From NCBI RefSeq assembly GCF_012932675.1, contig NZ_JAAIIF010000002.1:102663-166662 (forward strand): a DNA stretch of 64,000 nucleotides, written 5' to 3'. This document shows, in pieces, positions 47,998-63,806 of the stretch. This DNA is from Bifidobacterium erythrocebi (GTDB lineage Bacteria > Actinomycetota > Actinomycetes > Actinomycetales > Bifidobacteriaceae). The translations under genes and the position numbers were made by a program. Position 1 is the first letter of the stretch. Every line of letters starts with the position of its first letter. The notes beneath the pieces are model-generated. The model made no database searches and was not told the origin of the DNA. It saw only the letters and a program-made list of their open reading frames with translations.

Positions 47998-48306
47998 ATG
48001 TACGCGATTGTGAAGGCCGGTGGCCATCAGGAAAAGGTCGAGGTCGGTGACGTTATCCTTGTTAACCGTCTCGACGCCAAGAAGGGCGATACCGTGGAGT
48101 TCCCGGTCGCGCTCGTAGTCGATGGCGCCAAGGTGACTCTGGCTGCCGCCGATCTGGCCAAGGTTTCCGTCAAGGCTGAGGTTGTTGATGATGAGGCCAA
48201 GGGTCCGAAGATCAACATCCAGAAGTACAAGAACAAGACTGGCGTTGCTCGTCGCAAGGGTCACCGCCAGCCGCTGACCGCCGTCAAGATCACGGCGATC
48301 GCCTGA
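47998..48306 (+). CDS. rplU: 50S ribosomal protein L21
   Basis: 102 aa, AAAGGAACG upstream. Conserved [18 protein letters not shown] start and C-terminal [22 protein letters not shown]. It binds 23S rRNA domain IV/V. Co-transcribed with rpmA. Confidence 0.98.
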   Translation: MYAIVKAGGHQEKVEVGDVILVNRLDAKKGDTVEFPVALVVDGAKVTLAAADLAKVSVKAEVVDDEAKGPKINIQKYKNKTGVARRKGHRQPLTAVKITAIA

Positions 48307-48346
48307 GATTTGGCAGTAGCTTAATCAGAGTCGAAAGGAACCAATC

Positions 48347-48598
48347 ATGGCACATAAGAAGGGCGCGTCCAGCTCGCGTAACGGTCGCGATTCATCGCCT
48401 CAGTACCTCGGCGTGAAGAAGTTCGGTGGCGAAGCCGTTGTCGCCGGCAACATCATCGTCCGTCAGCGTGGCACCAACTTCCACCCGGGCCAGAACGTCG
48501 GCATGGGCAAGGATCACACCCTGTTCGCTCTCACCGACGGCTCCGTGAAGTTCGGCGTCCGTCGTGACCGCAAGGTCGTCGACGTCATCGCCGCCTGA
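48347..48598 (+). CDS. rpmA: 50S ribosomal protein L27
   Basis: 83 aa beginning [16 protein letters not shown], the mature-type N-terminus that reaches the peptidyl-transferase centre; no cleavable Firmicutes-type prosequence. Core [20 protein letters not shown] and RGTNFHPG are canonical. Confidence 0.98.
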   Translation: MAHKKGASSSRNGRDSSPQYLGVKKFGGEAVVAGNIIVRQRGTNFHPGQNVGMGKDHTLFALTDGSVKFGVRRDRKVVDVIAA

Positions 48599-48620
48599 GC
48601 ACGCGAATAACGCTTAGTAG

Positions 48621-48656
48621 AATCCCGTTTCCGCTGTATGCGGAGACGGGATTTTT
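48621..48656 (+). terminator. Terminator of rplU-rpmA
   Basis: Stem ATCCCGTTTCCGC/GCGGAGACGGGAT with one mismatch, followed by TTTTTC. Confidence 0.88.
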
Positions 48657-48804
48657 CATATCGTGGGATTGGCTGCGTGTGATTGGAAAATGTGGTTCAA
48701 ACGATTGATGCCATGTTGAGGTGGAGTATTGTGTTGTCTTGACATGCAACTGTGTCCGGCGTCGTTGCGGACGTTGGGATGTGCTGTAAGGTCGGGGAAA
48801 CACG

Positions 48805-54804
<6,000 letters not shown>

Positions 54805-54808
54805 GCGC

Positions 54809-55942
54809 ATGACCACTCCATCGCAGGCTGAAGTACGTAGGGCTATCGCCGAGGCGCAGACCATTGTCGTCAAGGTCGGTTCGAGTTCGCTGACCGAATC
54901 GTCCGGGCATCTTGATCCCGAGCGGTTGAACGCGCTGGTCGCCGCATTGGCGCATGTGCGTCTGATGGGCGGTCGCGTGGTGCTGGTGTCTTCCGGTGCC
55001 ATCGCCGCCGGCTTCGGGCCCTTGGGGTTCACGGCCCGTCCGGCCGACGTGGCCGACCAGCAGGCCTGCGCGGCCGTGGGCCAGGGTCTGCTGATGGCCC
55101 AGTACGAGACCGCGTTCGCCCGTTACGGTCTCAAGGTAGGGCAGATCCTGCTTACCGCGGCCGATACCATGCAGCCGCAGCAGTACCGCAATGTGCGCCG
55201 CACGTTGGACCGTCTGCTCGACCTTGGCGCGGTGCCGATCATCAACGAGAACGATTCCCTGGCCTCCAACGAGATTCGTTTCGGCGACAACGACCGCCTG
55301 TCCGCGCTGATCGCGAACATCGTGGTCGCCGATGCGCTGGTATTGCTCACCGACGTGGACGCGCTGTATACCGCGCCCCCGTCGCAGCCGGATTCCAAGC
55401 GCATCGCCTATGTGCCGAACGTCGAGGACGCGTTGAACAAGGTCGAGGTTGGCGGCAGCGGCTCGAACGTCGGTACCGGAGGCATGGTCACCAAGATGGA
55501 GGCCGCGCGTGTGGCCGCCGTGTCCGGCATCCCGTCCGTGCTGACCTGTGCGCGGAACGCCGGCCCGGCCATGATGGGTGATCCCGTCGGCACGGTGTTC
55601 GCTCCGATCAACGGTCGCGGGTCGTCGCGCCGTCTGTGGATCGGTTTCGCGGCGCATCCGTTCGGCACGCTGGTGGCCGATGCCGGTGCCGCGAAGGCGG
55701 TGCGTGGCGGGCAGGCGAGTCTGTTGGCGGCCGGTGTCGTGGAGGTGCGTGGCGAGTTCTCCGCGGGCGATGCCGTATGGATCGATGATGAGGCCGGCAA
55801 CCACCTGGCCAAGGGGCTCGCGGGATTCGATTCCGAGGAGATTCCGCAGATGCTGGGGCGTAACACCACGCAGCTCAAGCGGTTCCTGGGCGAGGAATAT
55901 GCCCATCCGCTGGTGCACCGCGACAATCTCGTTCTCGTCTGA
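54809..55942 (+). CDS. proB: Glutamate 5-kinase
   Basis: 377 aa starting 4 bp after obgE. Amino-acid kinase fold: [68 protein letters not shown]-terminal PUA domain ([20 protein letters not shown]). First step of proline synthesis; the PUA domain often supports feedback control. Confidence 0.95.
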   Translation: MTTPSQAEVRRAIAEAQTIVVKVGSSSLTESSGHLDPERLNALVAALAHVRLMGGRVVLVSSGAIAAGFGPLGFTARPADVADQQACAAVGQGLLMAQYETAFARYGLKVGQILLTAADTMQPQQYRNVRRTLDRLLDLGAVPIINENDSLASNEIRFGDNDRLSALIANIVVADALVLLTDVDALYTAPPSQPDSKRIAYVPNVEDALNKVEVGGSGSNVGTGGMVTKMEAARVAAVSGIPSVLTCARNAGPAMMGDPVGTVFAPINGRGSSRRLWIGFAAHPFGTLVADAGAAKAVRGGQASLLAAGVVEVRGEFSAGDAVWIDDEAGNHLAKGLAGFDSEEIPQMLGRNTTQLKRFLGEEYAHPLVHRDNLVLV

Positions 55943-56037
55943 TCGCCGTACCGCCCGCGCGCTGTTCGCATTCATATAGTGAATTCCGTTGTTTGCGGGC
56001 GTTTCCTTTTTCTTCCGCAGGGTCTAGCATGACAATC

Positions 56038-57252
56038 ATGACTATGGCTGATTGGCAAAGACTCTCCGACCGTATTAACCATGTGGCGCCAAGCGCCACC
56101 CTCGCCGTCGATTCCAAGGCAAAGGCTATGAAAGCCGCCGGAATCGATGTGATTGGCTTCGGTGCGGGCGAGCCGAATTTCGCAACCCCCGCCCCGATCG
56201 TGGACGCCGCCGCCGCCGCGGTGCGCGACCCGAAGAACTACCGTTACACTCCGACCCCCGGTCTGCCTGAATTGCGCGAGGCCATCGCCAAGAAGACGCT
56301 GCGCGACTCCGGATACGAAGTGGATCCGAGCCAGGTCATCGTGACCAACGGCGGCAAGCAGGCTGTCTACGAATCTTTCCAGATCCTGCTCGACGAGGGT
56401 GACGAGGTCATCATTCCGAGCCCGTTCTGGACCAGCTACCCCGAAGCCGTCAAGCTGGCCGGTGGCGTGCCCATCGAGGTGTTCGCCGGTGCCGACCGTG
56501 GTTTCGAGCCGTCCATCGAAGCCATCGAGGCCGCTCGCACCGAGCGCACGAAGGCCATCATCGTGAACACGCCGAACAATCCGACCGGTGCCGTGTGGAA
56601 GCCGGAAACCGTCAAGGCCATTGCCGAATGGGCCATCGAGCATCACGTCTGGGTCATTTCCGACGAGATCTACGAGCATCTCAACTACGACGGCGCCAAG
56701 ACCACCTATATCGGTGCCGCCGTTCCCGAAGTGCGCGATCAGCTGCTCGTGCTCAACGGCGTCGCCAAGACCTATGCCATGCCCGGCTGGCGCGTCGGCT
56801 GGATGATCGCCCCGCCGGAGGTCGCCAAGGCCGCCTCCAAGCTGCAGGGCCATATGACCTCCAACGTGAACAACATCGCCCAGCGTGCCGCGATCCAGGC
56901 CGTGTCCGGTTCACTCGACGCCGTATACGAGATGCGTGAGGCCTTCGACGCACGCCGCAAGGCCATCGTCTCCGCGCTGAACGATATCAAGGGCGTCAAC
57001 TGCCCGACGCCGACCGGCGCGTTCTACGCATTCGCCGACATCACCGCGCTGCTGGGCAAGCCGCTCGGCCCCAACGGTACCGTGTCGAACACCTCCAGCG
57101 AATTCGCGGCGGCCCTGCTGGACGAGGCCCATGTCGCCGCAGTGCCCGGTGAGGCCTTCGGAGCCCCTGGCTATCTGCGTTTCTCGTATGCTCTCGCCGA
57201 CGATCAGCTGGCCGAGGGCATGCGTCGCATGAAGGCCTACGTCGAGGCGTGA
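56038..57252 (+). CDS. aspC: Class I aminotransferase, probable aspartate aminotransferase
   Basis: 404 aa from ATG 56038, 7 nt after TAGCAT (leaderless); in-frame ATGs at 56029 and 56044 are alternatives. Fold-type I PLP enzyme: [44 protein letters not shown], Schiff-base Lys in [17 protein letters not shown]-terminal [12 protein letters not shown] with the carboxylate-binding Arg. Resembles the AspC Ib group. It supplies aspartate for the hom/lysA/dapE pathway. Confidence 0.9.
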   Translation: MTMADWQRLSDRINHVAPSATLAVDSKAKAMKAAGIDVIGFGAGEPNFATPAPIVDAAAAAVRDPKNYRYTPTPGLPELREAIAKKTLRDSGYEVDPSQVIVTNGGKQAVYESFQILLDEGDEVIIPSPFWTSYPEAVKLAGGVPIEVFAGADRGFEPSIEAIEAARTERTKAIIVNTPNNPTGAVWKPETVKAIAEWAIEHHVWVISDEIYEHLNYDGAKTTYIGAAVPEVRDQLLVLNGVAKTYAMPGWRVGWMIAPPEVAKAASKLQGHMTSNVNNIAQRAAIQAVSGSLDAVYEMREAFDARRKAIVSALNDIKGVNCPTPTGAFYAFADITALLGKPLGPNGTVSNTSSEFAAALLDEAHVAAVPGEAFGAPGYLRFSYALADDQLAEGMRRMKAYVEA

Positions 57253-57284
57253 CACGCGCGGGCGCCACATAATGTGCGCTCGAT

Positions 57285-57313
57285 TTGTCTAAATCGCAAC
57301 CTCCTGCTAAGGT
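57285..57313 (+). promoter_or_regulatory. Promoter of tRNA-Trp (secE-nusG) transcript
   Basis: TTGTCT (57285-57290), 17 bp, TAAGGT (57308-57313), giving a ~64-nt leader before the tRNA. Confidence 0.6.
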
Positions 57314-57383
57314 ATCGACTTGGCGGTTTTCGTCAGGCGAAGCGTTCTCTGAATGGGAGCGTTTTCATGGCGGAGGTTCACCT

Positions 57384-57459
57384 AGGGAAGTGGCGCAATT
57401 GGTAGCGCAACGGTCTCCAAAACCGTAGGTTGTGGGTTCGAGTCCCGCCTTCCCTGCCA
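57384..57459 (+). tRNA. tRNA-Trp (CCA)
   Basis: Acceptor AGGGAAG/CTTCCCT, anticodon stem-loop ACGGTCTCCAAAACCGT with CCA anticodon, T-arm GTGGGTTCGAGTCCCGC, encoded 3' CCA. The tRNA-Trp-secE-nusG order is conserved in Actinobacteria. Confidence 0.96.
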
Positions 57460-57495
57460 AGTTTTCCTGACGGCACCTGAACGAAGAGGATGATT

Positions 57496-57723
57496 ATGGC
57501 TAAGGCAAACAAGGCTGAGAAAGTCATGAAGCCCAACATTTTCATGCGCATCGGTTTGTTCATCAAGCAGATCATCGACGAACTTCGCAAGGTGGTGACA
57601 CCAACCGCCAAGGAGCTGTTCTTCTGGTCGCTGGCCGTGGCTATTTTCGTGCTACTGCTGATGGCCTTGGTTACAGGCATGGATTACGGCCTAGGCAAGC
57701 TTGTTCTGCTTGTGTTTGGCTGA
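57496..57723 (+). CDS. secE: Preprotein translocase subunit SecE
   Basis: 75 aa from ATG 57496 (AGAGGA upstream; ATG 57490 also in frame). A single-TM SecE: amphipathic IGLFIKQIIDELRKVVTPTA followed by the TM helix FWSLAVAIFVLLLMALVTGM. It clamps SecY in the membrane. Confidence 0.95.
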   Translation: MAKANKAEKVMKPNIFMRIGLFIKQIIDELRKVVTPTAKELFFWSLAVAIFVLLLMALVTGMDYGLGKLVLLVFG

Positions 57724-57763
57724 TCGTTATTACTACGAACGCGAACATAAAGGTGACTGACGC

Positions 57764-58624
57764 ATGAGTGATGAAGTAGATTTCGAAAACGTTGATGCGT
57801 TGCCTGACGTTGACGACAACGTCGAGGCGGCTGCTGCGGAGGAACCGCAGGAAGCGCCAGTCGAAGCCACAGAGGAAACCGACGCTCCGGCAGAGCAGGC
57901 CGACGAGACCGTCGATACCGAAGCCACCGAGAATGCCGAATCGGCCGAATCTCAGGATTCCGCCGACGGCACCGAAGACTCCAACGAATCCGAGGAAGAA
58001 CCCCTTGACGCCGGCCAGACCGCAGTCGAGGAATTCTCCAAGTCCCTGCGCACCCTTGAAGGCAAGTGGTACGTTCTCCACACCTATTCCGGGTACGAAA
58101 AGCGCGTCAAGACCAACGTCGAATCCCGCGTCCAGAGCTTCGGTCTCGAAGACAAGATCTTCCAGGTCGAAGTCCCCATGGAAGAAGTCGAAAAGCACAC
58201 CGAAAAGGGCAAGAAGATCCTCACTCGCGTGCGCGTCCCCGGCTATGTCCTGATTCGTATGTGGCCCGATGAGGAAGCCCGTCGCATCGTCCGCGAGACC
58301 GAAGGCGTCACCGGCTTCGTCGGCCCCACCAAGGATCCGGCACCGCTCAGCCGCAAGGAAGTCGTCTCCATGATGGCCCCCATGATCGCCTCCGAAGCCC
58401 TCAAGAAGGCCGGCGATAAGCCCGCCGCCGCCAAGAAGCGCAAGCTTGAGGTTTCCTACGCTGTCGGCGATCAGGTCACCGTCACCGACGGCCCCTTCAC
58501 CACCATGCCCGCCGTCGTCTCCGACGTCGAGCCCACCACCCAGAAGCTCACCGTGCTCGTGTCCATCTTCGGGCGTGATACGCCGGTGGAGCTTGACTTC
58601 AACCAAGTCGAAAAGCTCTCCTGA
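57764..58624 (+). CDS. nusG: Transcription elongation/termination factor NusG
   Basis: 286 aa. The first ~85 residues are a Glu/Ala/Asp-rich disordered extension, then the NGN domain ([48 protein letters not shown]) and a C-terminal KOW ([20 protein letters not shown]). It couples RNA polymerase to Rho or ribosomes. The acidic arm is common in Actinobacteria. Its stop codon lies inside a large inverted-repeat element. Confidence 0.96.
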   Translation: MSDEVDFENVDALPDVDDNVEAAAAEEPQEAPVEATEETDAPAEQADETVDTEATENAESAESQDSADGTEDSNESEEEPLDAGQTAVEEFSKSLRTLEGKWYVLHTYSGYEKRVKTNVESRVQSFGLEDKIFQVEVPMEEVEKHTEKGKKILTRVRVPGYVLIRMWPDEEARRIVRETEGVTGFVGPTKDPAPLSRKEVVSMMAPMIASEALKKAGDKPAAAKKRKLEVSYAVGDQVTVTDGPFTTMPAVVSDVEPTTQKLTVLVSIFGRDTPVELDFNQVEKLS

Positions 58625-58726
58625 AAACACGAAACGCACGCGCTGGCTGCGTTGCTCCTCGGTCGACGTACTTTCGTACGCCTTCCCTCGGTGCGCCTTG
58701 TCATCACGTGCGTTTCGTGTTTTCAG
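58621..58726. repeat. 106-bp palindromic element fused to the end of nusG
   Basis: Perfect 20-bp terminal inverted repeats (58621-58640, starting CTGAAAACAC, and 58707-58726) flank a 66-bp centre with a second hairpin CGTACtttcGTACG. The nusG TGA is at bases 2-4 of the left arm. The layout resembles a small mobile palindromic repeat that now ends the transcript. Confidence 0.75.
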
Positions 58727-58749
58727 CGTTGTCTGGCCGTTATCCCATG

Positions 58750-58780
58750 ATCCCGTTGCCACAACAGGCAGCGGGATTCG
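58750..58780 (+). terminator. Likely terminator of secE-nusG
   Basis: An 11-bp stem ATCCCGTTGCC/GGCAGCGGGAT with two non-Watson-Crick positions and a 6-nt loop, followed by TCGTTGTCTT. Confidence 0.55.
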
Positions 58781-58797
58781 TTGTCTTCGGCAACACG

Positions 58798-58948
58798 CAT
58801 AATAGGAAAGCTTGTGTCTGGAGGGGAGACCCGCTAGCACAGCACAGCGATATAAGTTGCGGGAGGAGACCGTGGCAGTGCCGAACCGCAAGGTGAGGCG
58901 GCGCAACGGCGACCGAATGTACCGCGTTATAGAAAGTAGACCATAACT
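58798..58948 (+). promoter_or_regulatory. Promoter and leader of rplK-rplA
   Basis: CATAAT at 58798-58803 is a plausible -10, giving a ~140-nt leader. The leader has two related blocks, AGGGGAGACC (near 58823) and GGAGGAGACC (near 58862), and GC-rich segments able to fold. L1 represses its own operon by binding the leader in many bacteria; a site here is inference. Confidence 0.4.
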
Positions 58949-59380
58949 ATGGCTAAAGAAAAGAAAGTATCCGCGCTGATCAAGCTGCAGATCCAGGCTG
59001 GCAAGGCCAATCCTGCCCCGCCGCTGGGTCCGGCTCTGGGTTCCCATGGCGTGAACATCATGGACTTCTGCAAGGCATACAATGCCCAGACGCAGGACAA
59101 GATGGGCCAGGTCATCCCTGTCGAGATCACCGTTTACGAAGATCGTTCCTTCACCTTCATCCTGAAGACCCCGCCGGCAGCAGCTCTGCTGAAGAAGGCC
59201 GCTGGCATCGAGAAGGGCACCGAGAACCCGTTGACCCACAAGGTCGGTTCCGTCACCAAGGCCCAGGTCCGCGAAATTGCTGAAACCAAGATGGCTGACC
59301 TGTCCGCTCGTGACATCGAAGCCGGCATGAAGATCATCGAAGGCACCGCCCGTTCCATGGGCATCACGGTGACCGACTGA
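58949..59380 (+). CDS. rplK: 50S ribosomal protein L11
   Basis: 143 aa with the thiostrepton-region Pro-rich N-terminal domain ([34 protein letters not shown]) and the C-terminal rRNA-binding domain ([20 protein letters not shown]). It overlies the GTPase centre. It is 15 bp before rplA. Confidence 0.98.
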   Translation: MAKEKKVSALIKLQIQAGKANPAPPLGPALGSHGVNIMDFCKAYNAQTQDKMGQVIPVEITVYEDRSFTFILKTPPAAALLKKAAGIEKGTENPLTHKVGSVTKAQVREIAETKMADLSARDIEAGMKIIEGTARSMGITVTD

Positions 59381-59395
59381 TAAGGAGAAGGACAG

Positions 59396-60085
59396 ATGGC
59401 TAAGCATTCCAAGAAGTATCGTGAAGCGGCCGAAAAGGTCGATCGCAACAACCTGTACACCCCTGATCAGGCCATCGCGCTGCTCAAGAGCATGCCGACC
59501 CGCAACTTTGACGAAGCCGTTGAAGCCGTGGTGCGTCTGAACGTTGATCCCCGTAAGGCCGATCAGCTCGTTCGTGGCACCGTGAGCCTGCCGAACGGCA
59601 CCGGTAAGACCGTCAAGGTTCTGGTGTTCGCCCGTGGCCCGCAGGCCACCGCCGCTCAGGAAGCCGGCGCCGACATCGTCGGTGACGATGACCTCATCGC
59701 TAAGGTGCAGGGTGGCTTCCTCGACTTCGATTCCGTCGTCGCCACCCCGGACATGATGGGCAAGGTCGGCCGCCTGGGCCGTGTGCTCGGTCCGCGTGGC
59801 CTCATGCCGAACCCGAAGACCGGTACCGTGACCATGGACGTGGCCAAGGCCGTCAAGGACATCAAGGGCGGCAAGATCGAGTTCCGTGTCGACAAGAACG
59901 GCAACCTGAGCTTCCTCGTGGGCAAGGTCTCCTTCGACGAGAAGGCACTGGACGAGAACTTCCACGCTGTGGCCGACGAGATCAAGCGTCTCAAGCCGTC
60001 CACCGTGAAGGGCCGTTACGTGACCAAGGCCACCATCACCTCCACGATGGGCCCCGGCATCCCGGTCGATCCGGCTGCTCTGTGA
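59396..60085 (+). CDS. rplA: 50S ribosomal protein L1
   Basis: 229 aa with AAGGAGAAGG upstream. Conserved [40 protein letters not shown] and [21 protein letters not shown]1-stalk protein and the likely translational repressor of rplK-rplA. Confidence 0.98.
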   Translation: MAKHSKKYREAAEKVDRNNLYTPDQAIALLKSMPTRNFDEAVEAVVRLNVDPRKADQLVRGTVSLPNGTGKTVKVLVFARGPQATAAQEAGADIVGDDDLIAKVQGGFLDFDSVVATPDMMGKVGRLGRVLGPRGLMPNPKTGTVTMDVAKAVKDIKGGKIEFRVDKNGNLSFLVGKVSFDEKALDENFHAVADEIKRLKPSTVKGRYVTKATITSTMGPGIPVDPAAL

Positions 60086-60139
60086 ATCTAACCCCATGCA
60101 TGGCATTGCCATGTAATGGCTGACGATTCAATAGCCAAT

Positions 60140-60177
60140 ACGAAGGCCTCCCGCATTTCGGTGCGGGAGGCCTTCGT
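60140..60177. terminator. Terminator between rplA and the PucR-type gene
   Basis: A 16-bp perfect stem (60140-60155 with 60162-60177, loop TTTCGG) between convergent genes. Confidence 0.85.
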
Positions 60178-60228
60178 CGTAGCAATCCGTCTCAATCGCA
60201 GTCGCAGCTTGGCGCTGTTCAGCGTCGT

Positions 60229-61089
60229 TCAGTGCCGTTCGGCATGTGCGATCCGGCCCAGGGCGATGGCTGTGGTCAGCACCATCGCATCACGCGGGTC
60301 GGTGGCGTCCCATCCGGTGGTGTCCGCCATACGCTTCAATCGATAGCGCACGGTATTCGGATGCACATTCAGCATGCGGGCGGTGATTTCAAGGGACCTG
60401 CCGGACTCCAGGAACGAGGAGACCGTAAGCATGGTCGGATCGTCCTCACCTTGACCCAGCAAGCTGGCATATACGCCATCGATCAGCTCGCGCCGAGCAT
60501 CCTCGTCCCCAAGCAGCGCTCGTTCGGGCAATGCGTCCTCGGCTCGCAGCAGCGGCTGACTGATGACATGGGATGCGGGGGTCGATTCGATGATCGCATG
60601 CAACGCGGGCACCGCGCGCAGCGTGGTCAGCGCCGCATGAATGGTTCTGGCGGCACCGGCGATGCCGCGTCTCACCGGTCCGAGGCACAAGGGCTCGCCT
60701 TGAACGAAAGCGCCCGCGACCGCGGTGCAGGTCAGATCGGGGCTCGCAGCATCCTGCAAACGGAACAATGCCACCAACGTTTCCCCTTGCATGCCGATCA
60801 ATGGCTCCATGCCGCCTATATCGGCTACGGCCCGGCGAATGGTCTCGGCGGCACCATATTCGGATTCCGCAGGTCGCCCTGCAACGGCGCAACAGGTGAA
60901 GTCCCCATCAAAACCAAGGATTCGCAGCACGGATGCCGCGCGTTCGTCAACCACATTGTCAAGCAGGCATTCGAAGGCGACCGCGCGAATCAGACGGGTG
61001 GCCGTCGAGGCATCCGCCTGTTGCGGATCCTTGCCGTCGGCATCGGCAGCGCTCTTGTCCAAGAGCATGTCCAGGAAATCTTGGGTCAT
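60229..61089 (-). CDS. PucR/CdaR-type transcriptional regulator
   Basis: 286 aa. The C-terminal ~60 residues are a PucR-family HTH: LTVSSFLESGRSLEITARML, NVHPNTVRYRLKRM, then DPRDAMVLTTAIALGRI. The N-terminal and central parts resemble a GGDEF-derived CdaR-like domain (GMQGETLVALF) without a clear ligand signature. In Actinobacteria such regulators often sit by lipid or cell-wall genes, but here it follows the large membrane-protein gene by 11 bp and is probably in its operon. Confidence 0.85.
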   Translation of the reverse strand: MTQDFLDMLLDKSAADADGKDPQQADASTATRLIRAVAFECLLDNVVDERAASVLRILGFDGDFTCCAVAGRPAESEYGAAETIRRAVADIGGMEPLIGMQGETLVALFRLQDAASPDLTCTAVAGAFVQGEPLCLGPVRRGIAGAARTIHAALTTLRAVPALHAIIESTPASHVISQPLLRAEDALPERALLGDEDARRELIDGVYASLLGQGEDDPTMLTVSSFLESGRSLEITARMLNVHPNTVRYRLKRMADTTGWDATDPRDAMVLTTAIALGRIAHAERH

Positions 61090-61100
61090 ATCAGGTCAGT

Positions 61101-63251
61101 CTAATCCGTCGGTCTGTCGGAATGGGCGCTTGTGTTCGTCGCAAGGCCACCGGTATGCCGGGTCGCATGGCTGTCACGCCAGAACGTCAGGCACAGGAAC
61201 ATGAAGCAGAAGGCGATGGGCAGCATATGCCGTTCGAAGTTGTTCGCCGGTGCGGTGATCATGACGCCCATGAGCAGCAGCAACGGCAGATGCCAGGCCA
61301 ATGCGCGCCAGCGTCGCAGGATCACCTCGGCCGCGCCGATGAGCAGTGTCAGGATCACGTAGAAGTTGCCGTGCATCGGCCAGCCAAGAACCGGTGTCCT
61401 GTTGATTTGTCTGGTCGTATTCGCCACCCACGCGCGCCAATTTGCGTTGTAGTACTTGATCCATGTGGTATTGACCGCCACATGGTCGTTGTACACGTAG
61501 TAGTCCATCGCAACATACGGCAGATCCGCGATGTCGAAGTAGCCGAAGCATTTCGCCATCAGCGCGTCTATCGCCACTACCGGGTTCGCGCGTATGGTTT
61601 CCAGCCATGCCTCGTTGAAATGCTTCATGCTTTCCGGTGTGACGGAACGCCAACGATAGCTGACTTTCTTGGATTGGATTCCGGACGATTTCACCGGATC
61701 GGCGTCCTGCTGGAAATACGCTTCGGCCATCTGGTCGAGATTGAAGACTGGGGCAAGCTTCTTCCGCGCGGATTGCGGGATGGTTTCGGGGGCTTTCTTC
61801 GCGATGCGCGCGATTTGCTGCAACTGCACGCCATGGCTTTCGATCGGATCGCCACTGATGATCAGTCCCGAGTTGATCGCCATCGAAATGCCTCCGTGGA
61901 TGAGCAATGTCGGCACGAGCAGCGCGAACACATACGCCCTCCAATGTCTGCGGTCGGCGAACATCGCAAGCACGAATTCGAACAGCAGGATGTACCACGC
62001 GTATTTCGCGCTGGCAAGCATGATGATGTTGGCGGCGAGGAACGCGAGGAACGTCCGTGGCGGCAGTCGACGGAATCTCGACTGGAGCGTCATGCCATGT
62101 GCCGGTGCATGTCGATCGCCGGACGTGGCGTACATCTCGTACCAGATGCCGAATGCCCAGGTGAACGCGAAGGCGAACAGGGGGGATTTGGTCAGCGAGA
62201 TCGTGGAGAACACGGCCAGCGGGCAGAGTAGGAAGAAGAGAAGCACCACGACTCGTGCCGTTGCATGCGCCGCCTGCGGAGGCAGCATTGCGCGCATGCC
62301 GCGTTCAGGATGGCTGAAGCGGGTCGCGGCGAATCGTCCGCCGCGCTCGGGGTGGGCAAAGTCGATGCATTCGTTGCGCTTGAGCCAGGGCAGATTCAGA
62401 AAACGATGCAGCGTCGCGGCGATGCAGCCGATTGCGATCAGCCATTGGATCGCCGCAAGCAGTACGATGCCCCAGTCGTTGGAACCGGTCAGATAGCGGG
62501 AAATGGCCAGTGTGGAGCCATACCAGAGCGTGAGCAGAATATTGTGCTGATCGGTCAGATAGGTGGGGGAGTCCGGCCACAGGTAGTGCGCGGTCGGGTA
62601 GATATCCATCGGCGCGAAGGAGAAGAATCCTATATATGGCTGCTTCAGTCCCGTCCACTGGTTCCACGCCCAACTGAATTCGCGGGCCTGGCTGCGCAGA
62701 TCGGCGCCGAAGGCCGCCAACAGTGTCGTCGGCACCCATAGCAGACCGATCGCGACCACCAGCGCGAGCTTCCATCGGGTATTGGTGCAGCGTACGATCC
62801 AACGGCCGCAGCAGGTGCCGAATCGTCGAAGCGCAGCACCCGTCTTCGATGTACGGAACTCCGCAAGGCGTTTGCCCCATGCGGTTCGCCAAGATCGCGG
62901 AATCGGGTTCCTTGGCGTGCGTACGCCGGTAGTGCGATTGGTGGTCCAGCCGAATACCGGTTGGCGTCGTGCCTTGCGCACCAGCGCCATCACTATGAAG
63001 AAGTAGATGGCGAACGCGAGTATGCCGAACAGTGCATTGACGATGCCGAAGTTCGCGATGGAGGAATCGTTCCAGTACAGCGGGCCCACTGCGGTGCACC
63101 AGGCGAGCCACAGGCATGCCGCCACGGCCAATGCCCATCGTGCCGTCGCTCCGATGCGGGCAAGGGCGTTGTGCCGTGTGCCTTGCGCTGTGGGTTCGGT
63201 TGTTTGGGAACCGGTAGTAAGGGAAACTTCGTGTGTTGTCGACTTGGTCAT
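61101..63251 (-). CDS. Large polytopic membrane protein (DUF6020-like)
   Basis: 716 aa if started at MTKSTTHEV (63251); no strong ribosome binding site. The frame stays open further upstream, but that part is repeat- and rRNA-derived. About 14 transmembrane segments with a short internal duplication (HPERGGRFAATRFSHPERG). Phrases such as DQHNILLTLWYGSTL, LVFFLLCPLAVFSTISLTKS (LLFFLLCP here) and NNFERHMLPIAFCFMFL recall DUF6020 proteins, glycosyltransferase-C-like membrane proteins of unknown activity. A role in envelope glycan or lipid transfer is a guess. Confidence 0.7.
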   Translation of the reverse strand: MTKSTTHEVSLTTGSQTTEPTAQGTRHNALARIGATARWALAVAACLWLAWCTAVGPLYWNDSSIANFGIVNALFGILAFAIYFFIVMALVRKARRQPVFGWTTNRTTGVRTPRNPIPRSWRTAWGKRLAEFRTSKTGAALRRFGTCCGRWIVRCTNTRWKLALVVAIGLLWVPTTLLAAFGADLRSQAREFSWAWNQWTGLKQPYIGFFSFAPMDIYPTAHYLWPDSPTYLTDQHNILLTLWYGSTLAISRYLTGSNDWGIVLLAAIQWLIAIGCIAATLHRFLNLPWLKRNECIDFAHPERGGRFAATRFSHPERGMRAMLPPQAAHATARVVVLLFFLLCPLAVFSTISLTKSPLFAFAFTWAFGIWYEMYATSGDRHAPAHGMTLQSRFRRLPPRTFLAFLAANIIMLASAKYAWYILLFEFVLAMFADRRHWRAYVFALLVPTLLIHGGISMAINSGLIISGDPIESHGVQLQQIARIAKKAPETIPQSARKKLAPVFNLDQMAEAYFQQDADPVKSSGIQSKKVSYRWRSVTPESMKHFNEAWLETIRANPVVAIDALMAKCFGYFDIADLPYVAMDYYVYNDHVAVNTTWIKYYNANWRAWVANTTRQINRTPVLGWPMHGNFYVILTLLIGAAEVILRRWRALAWHLPLLLLMGVMITAPANNFERHMLPIAFCFMFLCLTFWRDSHATRHTGGLATNTSAHSDRPTD

Positions 63252-63436
63252 TGCAATCTGCTTGGTATGGCTGCCATGGTTGGCATGGAAGCTACGGTAT
63301 GTGCGTTCTTCTCGGCCACGCGCCTTGCGTGGCGAGTGTGGATGATGTCTGCCCGGCGTCGGCGGACGGAGACGCCACCTGCCGCTGGCGGGGCGACATC
63401 CATTAGAGGCCATTCTAGGCTTTGCCCTGCCGTTGA

Positions 63437-63463
63437 CGTATGGCTCCCTCATACGTGGATGCC
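63437..63463. repeat. 27-bp hairpin repeat, copy 1
   Basis: Begins CGTATGGCTCCCTCATACG (6-bp stem, 7-nt loop) and ends GTGGATGCC. It matches 63514-63540 at 24 of 27 positions; all three differences are C/T transitions. Confidence 0.85.
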
Positions 63464-63465
63464 GG

Positions 63466-63516
63466 CAGTGGGGAATATTGCGCAATGGGTGCAAGCCTGA
63501 TGCGGCGATGCCGCGT
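63466..63516 (+). other. 51-bp fragment homologous to 16S rRNA
   Basis: From CAGTGGGGAATATTG to GCCGCGT it matches the universally conserved 16S segment just after the CTACGGGAGGCAGCAG site (E. coli about 360-410). By memory of the Bifidobacterium 16S sequence, 47 of 51 bases agree and the four differences are transitions. It is flanked by the 27-bp repeats and lies 0.5 kb upstream of a putative rRNA operon, in the same direction. Confidence 0.85.
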
Positions 63517-63540
63517 ATGGCTCCTTCATATGTGGATGTC
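63514..63540. repeat. 27-bp hairpin repeat, copy 2
   Basis: Begins CGTATGGCTCCTTCATATG and ends GTGGATGTC. It starts 77 bp after copy 1 and overlaps the end of the 16S-like segment by 3 bp. The stem is preserved apart from one wobble pair. Confidence 0.85.
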
Positions 63541-63806
63541 AGATAGGGCGTTTTTTCTTCTTTCCATATGCGGTGCGATGTGGTCGACGCTGATGCGGCG
63601 GGGTCGCGCAGGCGAGGGTTGTGCTTTTCTTCGCTCGCGACACGCCCGTGGCTGTTGTGTCTGGTGTTGTTTCGGTCGTGTTTTCGTCTGTTTTCGGTTT
63701 GTTCTGTGTCCGTCGGGGTGTCGTTCCGGGTGTTTCGTCTTGTTTTCGACACGCCGGTGGATGCGTGTGTTCGCAAGGGTTCCGGGGTTGTCTCGGGTGT
63801 GCGGGG

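Larger units (their letters stand above)
63252..63806. other. Noncoding region with repeats and a 16S fragment
   Basis: No convincing gene. It holds the two 27-bp repeats and the 16S-derived segment listed separately. From about 63640 to 63830 the plus strand is strikingly rich in G and T, a skew that favours transcription-linked mutation or an RNA leader and gives long spurious frames. Confidence 0.6.

Noticed and set aside
57671..60112. 813-codon open frame antisense to nusG, rplK and rplA
   Set aside because: Spans several proven ribosomal genes and intergenic leaders, so it cannot be a gene.
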